Source: Bordetella parapertussis (GTDB lineage: Bacteria; Pseudomonadota; Gammaproteobacteria; Burkholderiales; Burkholderiaceae_C). From it: a stretch of DNA of 20,572 bases. Below the pieces are notes generated by a model, which saw only the letters and a list, made by a program, of their open reading frames with translations, was not told where the DNA came from and did no database searches. A program made the translations under genes and the position numbers. The stretch is from contig CAMCTC010000084.1 in NCBI GenBank assembly GCA_945878355.1, positions 1-20,572 of the forward strand, read 5' to 3'. Shown here in pieces: positions 1 through 6,579 of this stretch (the first letter of the stretch is position 1; every line of letters starts with the position of its first letter).

Positions 1-1
1 C

Positions 2-606
2 AGGGGCTTCAGCCGCAGCAATCTGGTCTACATGCGGCTGCTGTACCAGCGGTACCCAATGAGTCAGAAGCCTTCTCACCAATTGAGCTGGTCGCACTAC
101 GTCGAGTTGCTCAAGCTGGACGACGAACTGGAACGTGGCTTCTACGAGATGCAGGCCATCGCCGAGCGCTGGTCGGTGCCCGAGCTCAAGCAGCGTGTCG
201 CTCAAGAACGTGTTCGGGCCGTCTTGTCTGCCAACGCCACCATGATCTTGCTGTACCGGGACATCGGCCAAGCCATTCTGGCCAAGCAGCAGATGCAAGG
301 CTGGGGCGCGCGCGTCATTGACCGGCTTTCGCATGACCTGAAGACGGCTTTCCCGGCGATGAGCGGCTTTTCTCCGCGCAACCTGAAATACATGCGCTTG
401 TTTGCCAGTGCCTGGCCCGACCGCATCGTTGTGCAACGCACCGTTGCACAACTGCCCTGGCGCAGCAATCCATGGGTGTCGCCAACTGGGCGCAACAAAT
501 CCAGCGCACCCTGCCCGAAGACTTCAAGTCCAGCCTGCCCAGCGTGGAAGAAATCGAATCCGAGCTGCAAGCTGATTTTGGCGCAGGGGCCGACCATGCC
601 GGTTGA
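2..606 (+). pseudogene. DUF1016/YhcG-family nuclease remnant, rearranged
   Basis: Remnant of a PDDEXK nuclease of the DUF1016 (YhcG) family, often found beside type I RM genes. The frame is open from the left edge, so the gene begins outside the window. Positions 2-210 encode the end of one DUF1016 N-terminal domain (FSRSNLVYMRLLYQRYP, then LSWSHYVELL). A second N-terminal domain of another subtype follows directly (AILAKQQMQGWGARVIDRLS, GFSPRNLKYMRLFA, VAQLPW). After QLPW at about 465 the sense moves to another frame: from the ATG at 472 one reads GVANWAQQIQRTLPEDFKSS and LPSVEEIESEL, which resembles the usual C-terminal end of the family, and it stops at 604-606. The nuclease core is missing. 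The best reading is two paralogous pieces joined and then an internal deletion with a frame change. Family assignment is from remembered motifs. Confidence 0.7.
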
Positions 607-715
607 TCGTTTTGACGCGGTGGTGCGGCAGTCGCTGGTGCAACTTGGCGGTGAGGTGGCGGCTCTGGCGGCTTGCGTGGCGCAGCATTTGAGAAGAACG
701 GGGGCTGATCTATGA
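596..715 (+). pseudogene. HsdM C-terminal tail remnant (copy 1)
   Basis: A short open stretch in the frame left over from the DUF1016 remnant, with an internal ATG at 596. Its end, EVAALAACVAQHLRRTGADL, closely resembles the end of the HsdM tail at 1557-1811 (EVAALAARVEQHLAKMGASW). It is therefore read as the last residues of a type I DNA methyltransferase subunit without its catalytic part. Its TGA overlaps the ATG of the KilA-N gene as ATGA (712-715), so it could serve translational coupling even if its product does nothing. The origin of its first 20 or so residues is unclear. Confidence 0.5.
653..709 (+). repeat. hsdM 3'-end repeat, copy 1
   Basis: Encodes EVAALAACVAQHLRRTGAD just upstream of the KilA-N gene. 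It is related to 1746-1802, clearly at protein level and moderately at DNA level. Confidence 0.5.
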
Positions 716-1560
716 GCAAGCCAAAGAAGGCAAGCATCGAAGTGCAAGGGGTCGCCATCGCCATACTGTCCAAGGCACAAGGCGACTTCATTTCGCTCAC
801 CGACATGGTGCGCAACTTCGACGGTGGCAGCGCTTTGATCGAGCAGTGGCTGAGGAACAAAGACACGGTTCTATTTCTCGGGGTGTGGGAGCGCATCCAC
901 AACCCCGGTTTTAACTCCCTCGAATTCGATGGAATTAAAGCCGAGGCCGGGCGCAACAGCTTCTACCTCTCCGCCAAAAAATGGATCGAGCTGACCGGTG
1001 CCCAAGGCCTGGTTGCCAGCGCGGGCCGCTACGGCGGCACCTATGCCCACAAAGACATCGCTTTTGAGTTTGGCTCCTGGCTCAGCCCGGAATTCAAGCT
1101 CTACCTCATCAAAGAATTCGATCGCCTCAAAGAGGACGAAAGCCGCCGCCTGTCACTGGCCTGGAACCTCAACCGCACGCTTTCCAAGCTCAACTACCGC
1201 ATCCACACCGATGCCATACGCGAGCACCTGATCCCGCCGCAGGTGACGCCCGCCCAAGCCGCCTTCACCTACGCCAGCGAGGCCGACCTGCTCAATGTCG
1301 CCCTGTTCGGTCAGACCGCCCGGCAGTGGCGTGATGCCAACCCCGGCCTGGACGGCAATATGCGCGATGACGCCAGCATTGAGCAGCTGCTGGTGCTGGC
1401 CAACATCGAGGCCATGAACGCCGAGTTCATCCACATGAGCCTGTCGCAGGGCGAGCGCTTGCAGCGCCTGAACCAGATCGCCATTCGTCAGGTGCGCACC
1501 TTGACGGCTGACTCGCTGCGGGCCTTGAGCGCAGCCCCCGGCGACAAGGGTGCGCCATGA
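712..1560 (+). CDS. KilA-N domain protein
   Basis: An intact protein of 282 residues. A KilA-N domain spans roughly residues 10-140: an early ISLTDMVRNF stretch, then IEQWLRNKDTVLFLGVWE, then SFYLSAKKWIELTGA, and GGTYAHKDIAFEFGSWLSPE. The C-terminal half is helical and unassigned. KilA-N domains occur in phage and mobile-element proteins and are thought to bind nucleic acid; stand-alone forms are often carried inside type I RM operons. It starts in a 4-base ATGA overlap with the upstream HsdM-tail remnant and ends in another with the downstream HsdM tail (1557-1560), so it is probably translated as part of the operon. Unlike its neighbours it has no break. Its role beside RM genes is unknown; regulatory, anti-phage or addiction functions are all guesses. 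Confidence 0.88.
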   Translation: MSKPKKASIEVQGVAIAILSKAQGDFISLTDMVRNFDGGSALIEQWLRNKDTVLFLGVWERIHNPGFNSLEFDGIKAEAGRNSFYLSAKKWIELTGAQGLVASAGRYGGTYAHKDIAFEFGSWLSPEFKLYLIKEFDRLKEDESRRLSLAWNLNRTLSKLNYRIHTDAIREHLIPPQVTPAQAAFTYASEADLLNVALFGQTARQWRDANPGLDGNMRDDASIEQLLVLANIEAMNAEFIHMSLSQGERLQRLNQIAIRQVRTLTADSLRALSAAPGDKGAP

Positions 1561-1811
1561 GCGGGCTTGCGGCGGGGTACAAGCTGACGGCGGCTGAGAT
1601 CAAGTCGCTGGTGATCGACGACAAGTGGATGGCGCGGCTGGCGGCCAGCGTGCAGGGCGAACTCGACCGCGTTTCACAGACGCTGACCGGCCGCACCCGC
1701 GAGTTGGCCGAGCGATACGCGACGCCGCTGCCACAGCACGCCGACGAGGTGGCTGCGTTGGCCGCCCGGGTGGAACAGCACCTCGCGAAGATGGGGGCGT
1801 CATGGAAGTGA
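1557..1811 (+). pseudogene. hsdM: HsdM C-terminal fragment (copy 2)
   Basis: An open frame of 84 residues that matches the extreme C-terminus of type I methyltransferase (M) subunits: LTAAEIKSLVIDDKWMARL, GELDRVSQTLTGRTRELAER, YATPLP, then EVAALAARVEQHLAKMGASW. In the family this helical tail contacts the S subunit. A normal HsdM is about 500 residues or more, and the S-adenosylmethionine and NPPY motifs are absent here and elsewhere in the window. The ATG overlaps the KilA-N stop (ATGA). The 3' end overlaps the hsdS start by ten bases (1802-1811), as expected for an intact hsdM-hsdS junction. It may be translated as a small tail peptide or may be a plain remnant. Confidence 0.75.
1746..1802 (+). 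repeat. hsdM 3'-end repeat, copy 2
   Basis: Encodes EVAALAARVEQHLAKMGAS just downstream of the KilA-N gene. With copy 1 it brackets that gene. Confidence 0.5.
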
Positions 1812-2494
1812 GGCCAGGCTATGTACAGACCGAAGTTGGGGTCATTCCGGCAGAGTGGGACGTATGCCCAGTTCATCAGAAAGGTGATGTCATCACGGGC
1901 AAGGCCCTGGCTGTGAATGCACCGGGGACACGGCGGCTTTACCTCCGAACCAAGAACGTCTTTGATGGCCGCATCGACATTGAGGACGTACTGATGATGC
2001 CAATGACAGATGAGCAGTTCGCGCAATTTCGAGTTCGGAATGGTGACGTGCTCCTCAATGAAGGTCAGAGCTTGGAGTTAGTAGGCCGTTGTGCGATCTA
2101 TCAGGACGAGTATCCGGAGCCATGTGCGATACAAAACGCGCTCCTACGTTTCAGGGCTCGTGCGGACACCTCCGATAGATTTGCCTCTTACTTGTTCCGG
2201 TACTGTCAGCAAACGGGCGTCTTCGCTCGGATTGCACTTCAAACCACGTCGGTCGCACATCTCGGTGGCTCGCGATTCGCGCGACTTCGCCTTGCGTGGC
2301 CAACAGGGAAAGAGCAACGCGCCATTGCTGCAGCGCTGGGCGACATGGACGCGCTGCTGGCCGGGTTGGACCGCCTGATTGCCAAGAAGCGCGACCTCAA
2401 GCAGGCCGCCATGCAGCAACTCCTCACCGGCCAGACCCGGCTTCCGGGATTTCAGGGGGGGGTGGGAGAAGAGGCTGTTGCCCGACTTGGCTGA
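1802..2494 (+). CDS. hsdS: Type I specificity subunit HsdS, TRD1 half, ends early at G8 tract
   Basis: HsdS provides the DNA target recognition of a type I RM complex, with two target-recognition domains (TRDs) each followed by a long helix. This frame gives 230 residues. It starts MEVRPGYVQTEVGVIPAEWD (typical HsdS opening). TRD1 runs to about residue 175 and ends in the conserved helix IAAALGDMDALLAGLDRLIA and the LLTGQTRLPGF linker. The frame then fails at eight Gs (2455-2462) and stops at 2494. Deleting one G gives FQGGWEKRL and runs straight into the second half (2463-3050), for a normal total of 415 residues. TRD1 DNA is less GC-rich than its surroundings (2041-2100 is 31 of 60), as is common for swapped TRDs. 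As written, a half-length S protein is made; it could be a phase-off state, a fixed mutation or a sequencing error. Confidence 0.85.
   Translation: MEVRPGYVQTEVGVIPAEWDVCPVHQKGDVITGKALAVNAPGTRRLYLRTKNVFDGRIDIEDVLMMPMTDEQFAQFRVRNGDVLLNEGQSLELVGRCAIYQDEYPEPCAIQNALLRFRARADTSDRFASYLFRYCQQTGVFARIALQTTSVAHLGGSRFARLRLAWPTGKEQRAIAAALGDMDALLAGLDRLIAKKRDLKQAAMQQLLTGQTRLPGFQGGVGEEAVARLG
2402..2443 (+). repeat. hsdS helix-tail repeat, copy A
   Basis: 42 bases encoding the AAMQQLLTGQTRL stretch at the end of the central HsdS helix. It matches copy B (3003-3044) at 30 of 42 positions by hand count. Two such copies are normal within one hsdS. Confidence 0.75.
2455..2462 (+). repeat. Poly-G tract (G8) at the hsdS frame break
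   Basis: Eight consecutive Gs lie at the junction of the first HsdS helix and TRD2. Eight Gs give QGGVGEEA and a stop at 2494; seven would give QGGWEKRLLPD and a full-length HsdS. Homopolymer tracts of this kind are known slippage sites in phase-variable genes of other bacteria. Eight is short, so the slippage rate may be low. Confidence 0.85.
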
Positions 2495-3050
2495 CATCAG
2501 AGGCGGTGGCACACCCAGCACGAATGATTCCGCGGCCTGGGATGGCGACATCGCCTGGTGCACACCCACTGACATCACCGCGCTGGCTGGTGGTAAGTAC
2601 CTGACCAGTACGGCTCGGCAGATCACAGCGCATGGCCTCAAGCAGAGTTCTGCTGAGGTGATCCCGGCCGGTTCAGTTGTCATGACTTCGCGCGCCACGA
2701 TTGGGGAGTGTGCGATCAATACGATTCCGATGCCGACGAATCAGGGCTTCAAGAACTTCGTGCCGTTCGGGTCCGTTGACGCCGATTTTCTCTATTACCT
2801 GCTCACGACCCAGAAGGCGGGTTTCATCAGCCTGTGCGGTGGAAGTACCTTCCTGGAAATCGGGAAGACGCAACTGCGCGGTTATGGCGTCCGCGTACCT
2901 GCTGACAAGGCCGAACAAACTGCCATCGCCGCCGTCCTCTCCGACATGGACGCCGAACTGGCCGCCCTCGAAGCCCGCCTTGCCAAGACCCGCGCCCTCA
3001 AGCAAGCAATGATGCAAGAACTGCTGACCGGCAAGACGAGGCTGGTGTGA
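2463..3050 (+). pseudogene. hsdS: HsdS TRD2 half, out of frame with the first half
   Basis: The continuation of hsdS in the next frame. From W at 2463 it reads WEKRLLPDLADIRGGGTPST, the standard opening of a second TRD. It then carries SVVMTSRATIGECAIN and NQGFKNFVP, both typical of HsdS, and the closing helix IAAVLSDMDAELAALEARLA with the tail MMQELLTGKTRLV and TGA at 3048-3050. No good start codon with a ribosome binding site is seen at its beginning, so it is probably only expressed when the G tract is in frame. Its last four bases are shared with the GTG start of the next gene (GTGA). The two HsdS halves share the same helix and tail sequence pattern, as is normal for two-TRD specificity subunits. 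Confidence 0.8.
3003..3044 (+). repeat. hsdS helix-tail repeat, copy B
   Basis: 42 bases encoding QAMMQELLTGKTRL at the true C-terminus of HsdS. It is the reference for the hand counts given for the other copies. Confidence 0.8.
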
Positions 3051-3673
3051 AGGAATTGTTGGTCAATGCGCTGATTCACCGCGACTACTTCACCAGCGCC
3101 TCGATCCGCATCATGGTGTTTGCCGATCGTGTGGAGATAGCCAGCCCAGGGCATCTGCCCGACAGCCTGAGCGTAGAAGCTATCCGGCAGGGCCGCACCA
3201 ACCGCCGCAATCCAACGCTGACGGAACATGCCGCCCAGCTCCTGCCGTATCGCGGCCTGGGCAGCGGCATTCCACGCGCGTTGCGGGAATGGCCGCAGAT
3301 CGAGCTGCTCGATGACGCCGCAGGCAACCAGTTCAGTGCGGTGGCGCGGCGGCCTGCGGCGGAATGGCGCACGCCAGGCGACCCAGTCGGCGACCCAGTC
3401 CGGGTACCTGCCCGGGAGGTCACCGACCCAGTCGATCAACTGCTTCAGCTGCTGGTCGCAGGACCACTGCCGCCATCAGCGCTGATGGCGGGCCTGGGCC
3501 TGAAGCACCGTCACACCTTCCGTACCAACTACCTGCGTCCGGCGCTGGAACGCCAGTGGATCGCCCCGACTCTGCCCGACAAGCCCAACAGCCGCCTGCA
3601 ACGCTACCGTCTGACACCTGCGGGCCAAGCCATGACGCAAGAACTGCTCACCGGCAAGACGAGGCTGACATGA
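3047..3673 (+). CDS. RecG-like HATPase_c_4/winged-helix protein, N-terminally truncated, with an HsdS-like tail
   Basis: 208 residues from a GTG that overlaps the hsdS stop as GTGA. Residues 1-100 match the C-terminal ATP-binding part of the AlbA/Schlafen plus HATPase_c_4 proteins often annotated as RecG-related: KELLVNALIHRDYF carries the N-box type motif, then DRVEIASPGHLPD, then RRNPTLTEHAAQLLPYRGLG with GSGIPRA. A winged-helix region follows to about residue 190. The usual N-terminal AlbA_2 domain (100 residues or more) is missing. The last 15 residues, QAMTQELLTGKTRLT, are an HsdS tail rather than RecG-like sequence. Such proteins sit in type I RM operons with an unknown role. The frame is open, but a protein lacking its first domain may not work. 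Confidence 0.7.
   Translation: MKELLVNALIHRDYFTSASIRIMVFADRVEIASPGHLPDSLSVEAIRQGRTNRRNPTLTEHAAQLLPYRGLGSGIPRALREWPQIELLDDAAGNQFSAVARRPAAEWRTPGDPVGDPVRVPAREVTDPVDQLLQLLVAGPLPPSALMAGLGLKHRHTFRTNYLRPALERQWIAPTLPDKPNSRLQRYRLTPAGQAMTQELLTGKTRLT
3626..3667 (+). repeat. hsdS helix-tail repeat, copy C
   Basis: Matches copy B at 39 of 42 positions (hand count), although it lies at the end of a RecG-like gene. It is too similar to be chance and must derive from an hsdS 3' end. Confidence 0.85.
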
Positions 3674-4149
3674 ACGCGCAACAGAGCGTCGAGTGGAGGA
3701 ATGCCGGCCAGTTGCCACCCGACTGGTCGTTGGCGCGCATGATGGCCAAGCATCCATCGCAACCGGCCAACCCGGACATTGCCAGGGCCTTGTTCCTGGC
3801 CGGCAAGATCGAATCCTGGGGCCGCGGCATCGACCTGATCCGCAACGCCTGCCTGGCCGCTGCTGGCCCGGCACCGCGCTTCGACTGCGACAGCACAGGG
3901 TTCTGGGTCGAGTTTCCGTTCCCAGCGCTGACCGAAGGCGACGGAACTTCGGTGAAAAATTCGGTGAAAACGCCGGCAGCCATTCTGGGCCTGTTGGCAG
4001 CCACGCCGGCTATGACGCTGGCCGAGGTCGCTGCCGAGGTTGGCAAGACCTCGCGTGCGGTCGAACTGGCCGCGGCCAAACTGGTCAAGGAAGGCCGGTT
4101 GAAATATGTGGGTCCGCAAAATGGTGGCCACTGGGAGGTGTTGAATTGA
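3670..4149 (+). CDS. Second RecG-like HATPase_c_4 fragment with winged helix
   Basis: 159 residues from an ATG that overlaps the preceding stop as ATGA. After about eight residues of unclear origin it joins the middle of a HATPase_c_4 domain: EWRNAGQLPPDWSLARMMAK, then HPSQPANPDIARALFLAGK, then IESWGRGIDLIRNACLAA, and a closing FWVEFPFP strand. A winged-helix segment follows (AILGLLAATPAMTLAEVAAE to the end). The AlbA domain and the N-box half of the ATPase are gone, so ATP binding is unlikely. It belongs to a different subtype from the gene before it, so this is not a simple tandem duplication. It is probably a remnant that still has an open frame. Confidence 0.65.
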   Translation: MNAQQSVEWRNAGQLPPDWSLARMMAKHPSQPANPDIARALFLAGKIESWGRGIDLIRNACLAAAGPAPRFDCDSTGFWVEFPFPALTEGDGTSVKNSVKTPAAILGLLAATPAMTLAEVAAEVGKTSRAVELAAAKLVKEGRLKYVGPQNGGHWEVLN

Positions 4150-4157
4150 GCAGCCAG

Positions 4158-4268
4158 GCCAAAGAGGCTGAATTTGCGGCCTGCCGCGACAAGACCTGTG
4201 CCCTCAAGCAGGCCATGATGCAAGAGTTGCTGACTGGCAGGATTCGACTTAAGGAGCCATGCTCTTAG
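4158..4268 (+). pseudogene. HsdS C-terminal tail remnant
   Basis: After the stop of the second RecG-like fragment, the frame ending at the TAG at 4266-4268 reads EAEFAACRDKTCALKQAMMQ then ELLTGRIRLKEPCS. This corresponds to the end of an HsdS closing helix (compare AELAALEARLAKTRALKQ in the hsdS above). There is no start codon and no TRD, so it is a third hsdS 3' end without its gene. Confidence 0.7.
4209..4250 (+). repeat. hsdS helix-tail repeat, copy D
   Basis: Matches copy B at 31 of 42 positions (hand count) and encodes QAMMQELLTGRIRL. It ends the RM-derived run before the AT-rich leader of fic. Confidence 0.75.
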
Positions 4269-4323
4269 AGAAGTTGCCACCCGTGAAATCAAGATATTAT
4301 TTTGATGGATCGTCTCTAAGTAT

Positions 4324-4351
4324 TTGTTTTTAATTGATTTTTTCCTATAAA
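4324..4351 (+). promoter_or_regulatory. Candidate promoter for fic in an AT-rich leader
   Basis: A TTGTTT box (4324-4329) and TATAAA (4346-4351) are 16 bases apart, about 40 bases before the fic ATG. The stretch 4321-4380 is only 16 of 60 G+C, in a region that is otherwise GC-rich. The -35 match is weak, so the call rests mainly on the -10 and the base composition. Confidence 0.35.
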
Positions 4352-4392
4352 GTCAACATGTTTCTTGCCTTCCAGTAAAGATGACGTGACCC

Positions 4393-5559
4393 ATGGCTGC
4401 ATTTAAGCACTTCGACCTTGCGCTGCTCAACCCCGCGTTTGACTCCCCGCTGGTCGACGTGCTGACCGAGCTGGAGCACTTGCGCCGCCTCAAGCTGGCG
4501 GGCACCACACCGGCGCCGGTGTTTTATCAGCTCAAGCGGGTTTTCCACATGCTGGAGAGCCTGGGCTCCGCCCGCATCGAGGGCAACCACACCACATTGG
4601 CCGACTATGTGGAGAGCTCGCTGGAAGGCACCGCCACGGCTGGCGACCATCTGGCTGAAATTGCCAACATTGAACAGGCTATGGCCTACGTTGAGTTGGC
4701 CGTGCAACCGGGTGCCGAGGTGTCGGAGCACTTCATTCGCGAACTGCACGCCCTAACCGTGCGCAAACTGGTGCGCGAGGGCGATGCAACCCCCGGCGCA
4801 TACCGTGTGGGGCAGGTGCAAATTGCCCAGTCGGAGCATTTGCCGCCCGAGGGTGTGCTGGTGGGCGGCTACATGCAGGAGTTGGTGGCTTTCATCAACC
4901 GGGCGGACGCACCCAAGTACGACCTGATCAAGGTCGCGCTGGCGCACCACCGCTTTGGCTGGATCCACCCCTTTGGCAACGGCAACGGGCGGGTGGTGCG
5001 ATTGCTGACCTATGCGCTGATGATCAAGTACGGATTCAACGTCAAGGCCGGCGGCCGGGTATTGAATCCCACAGCGGTGTTTTGCAGCGACCGTGACCGG
5101 TACTACGCCATGCTGGCCTGTGCCGATGTAGGCACCCCCACCGGGCTGGAGCAGTGGTGCCTGTATGTTTTGCAGGGCGTGTTGCTGGAGCTGAACAAGG
5201 TGGACCAGCTCACCCAGTACGAGTACCTGAAACGCAAGATTCTTGTCCCTGCGCTGGCCTTTGCGCGCAGCCGGACCTTGATCACGGCCCAAGAAGAGGC
5301 GGTGTTGCTTGCATCGGTGAGGTCCGGCATTGCCAAGGCGGCAGATCTGAGTTCAGCCATGCCGGGCATGACCGCCGCGCAACGCACTTACCAAATCAGG
5401 AAACTGGTGGAGCGCAAGATGCTGCACCCCATCGCGCCCAACGCGCGGCAGTACACCCTGGGTTTTGACAACAGCTACCTCATGCGCGGGGTGATTCACG
5501 CGCTCGCTCAAGAGAGCTTTATTTCCGTGTCCCTCACGGGCCAGGACCGTACCCCGTGA
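4393..5559 (+). CDS. fic: Fic family protein (class II, self-inhibited type)
   Basis: 388 residues, intact. Fic enzymes transfer AMP or another nucleotide-derived group onto a hydroxyl of a target protein. The core motif [12 protein letters not shown] (catalytic His192) fits the HxFx(D/N)GNGRxxR pattern. The N-terminal SARIEGN (Ser59 to Asn65) matches the (S/T)xxxE(G/N) inhibitory helix, with Glu63 as the gate, which makes it a class II Fic. Residues 1-55 match the N-terminal helices of the large soluble Fic proteins, and the last 90 or so look like a winged helix. It ends in a GTGA overlap with the hsdR remnant (5556-5559). Fic genes of this type are common passengers in type I RM operons; their target there is unknown. 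All catalytic residues are present, so it may be active although its neighbours are broken. Confidence 0.93.
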   Translation: MAAFKHFDLALLNPAFDSPLVDVLTELEHLRRLKLAGTTPAPVFYQLKRVFHMLESLGSARIEGNHTTLADYVESSLEGTATAGDHLAEIANIEQAMAYVELAVQPGAEVSEHFIRELHALTVRKLVREGDATPGAYRVGQVQIAQSEHLPPEGVLVGGYMQELVAFINRADAPKYDLIKVALAHHRFGWIHPFGNGNGRVVRLLTYALMIKYGFNVKAGGRVLNPTAVFCSDRDRYYAMLACADVGTPTGLEQWCLYVLQGVLLELNKVDQLTQYEYLKRKILVPALAFARSRTLITAQEEAVLLASVRSGIAKAADLSSAMPGMTAAQRTYQIRKLVERKMLHPIAPNARQYTLGFDNSYLMRGVIHALAQESFISVSLTGQDRTP

Positions 5560-6488
5560 CCGAACGACCTCGCTCCGAGCGCAAGACCCAGAACCGGGTG
5601 ATCGCCCGCTTCACCGACCCGGCGCAGGCGGACTGCCTGGGCTACCGCTACCTCGGTGAGTGGCGCCAGCGAGAAAACAACAGCGGCATCGAGACAGCGC
5701 TGCTGCGCGACAACCTAGCCGCCCGGGGTTACTCGGCTGCCCAGATCGGCGCTGCGCTGCAGAAGCTGGAAACCGCGGCCGACTCCACCGGCATCACGCT
5801 CTATTAGGCCAACCTGCGCAGCTACCAGTTGCTGCGCTACGGCGTGCCGGTGCAGATCGCTGCGGGCCAGTCGCACGAGACGGTGCACCTGGTCGACTGG
5901 ACGAACCCGGAGAAGAACGACTTCGCGCTGGCCGAGGAGGTGACGCTCAAGGGCGGCGAGCTTGGCTCGCACCAGCGACGGCCCGACATCGTGCTGTACC
6001 TGAACGGCCTGGCGATCGCGGTGGTCGAGCTCAAGCGCAGCTCGGTCGAGCTGGCCGACGGCGTGCGCCAGCTCATCACCAACCAGGAAGAGATCTTCAA
6101 CAAGGGCTTCTTCAGCACGGTGCAACTGCTGCTGGCCGGCAGCGATTCACAAGGGCTGCGCTACGGCACCACCGGCACACCCGAGCAGTTCTTTGTCGAG
6201 TGGAAGGATGAGAACCCTGCCGGGGCAGGTATGAGCGCCGGCGCGCTGCTGGACCGGCCGCTGGCGCAGTTGTGCAACAAGGCGCGGCTGCTGGACCTGA
6301 TCCGCCTCAACACCGAGTTGGTGAAAAAGCCCAAAGACTTGCTGGAGTACGTGGTCGTCCACGAGATGGCGCACCTGTTGGAGCCGAATCATCGAGGGAG
6401 CTTCGTCGCGGTGATGGATGCCCATTACCCGACCTGGCGCGAAGCACGCGCCGAGCTGAATGCGTTGCCCTTGGGGGCGTGGGGCTGA
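5556..6488 (+). pseudogene. hsdR: hsdR N-terminus with in-frame TAG, fused to a YgjP-type metallopeptidase C-terminus
   Basis: Starts at a GTG overlapping the fic stop. It opens as a type I restriction endonuclease R subunit ([27 protein letters not shown]). A TAG at 5805-5807 interrupts after 83 residues; the same frame continues at once with ANLRSYQLLRYGVPVQIAAG and the nuclease signature RPDIVLYLN with VELKRSS. At about 6303 the HsdR sequence (ARLLDLIR) switches without a frame change to LNTELVKKPKDLLEYVVVHE, MAHLLEPNH and a C-terminal WREARAELN. That is the zinc-peptidase end of the YgjP/DUF45 (SprT-like) family, with HExxH and a following His, a gene often placed after hsdR. The helicase motor, HsdR C-terminus and peptidase N-terminus are deleted. 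The TAG is probably a point change of a CAG. Not functional for restriction. Confidence 0.85.
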
Positions 6489-6579
6489 AAGCCGTCAGCC
6501 GTGCAGGCTGTCCGCGCCCTTGGTGGCCAGCGCGCCGCGAGCTGTCAGCCTCGGGACTTTGGCTTCAGTCCACAGGCGC

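Noticed and set aside
2402..4250. The four hsdS-tail repeats as a possible CRISPR-like or integron-like array
   Set aside because: Spacing is irregular (about 600 bases), the repeats are coding, and there is no attC-type structure or integrase in the window.
4255..4392. T-rich stretch after the hsdS remnant as a terminator
   Set aside because: No stem precedes the T runs; the composition fits a promoter region better.
1..6488. Type I RM island flanked by tRNA, integrase or direct-repeat attachment sites
   Set aside because: The left end is outside the window, and the right end near 6488-6580 shows no tRNA, integrase or recognisable repeat.
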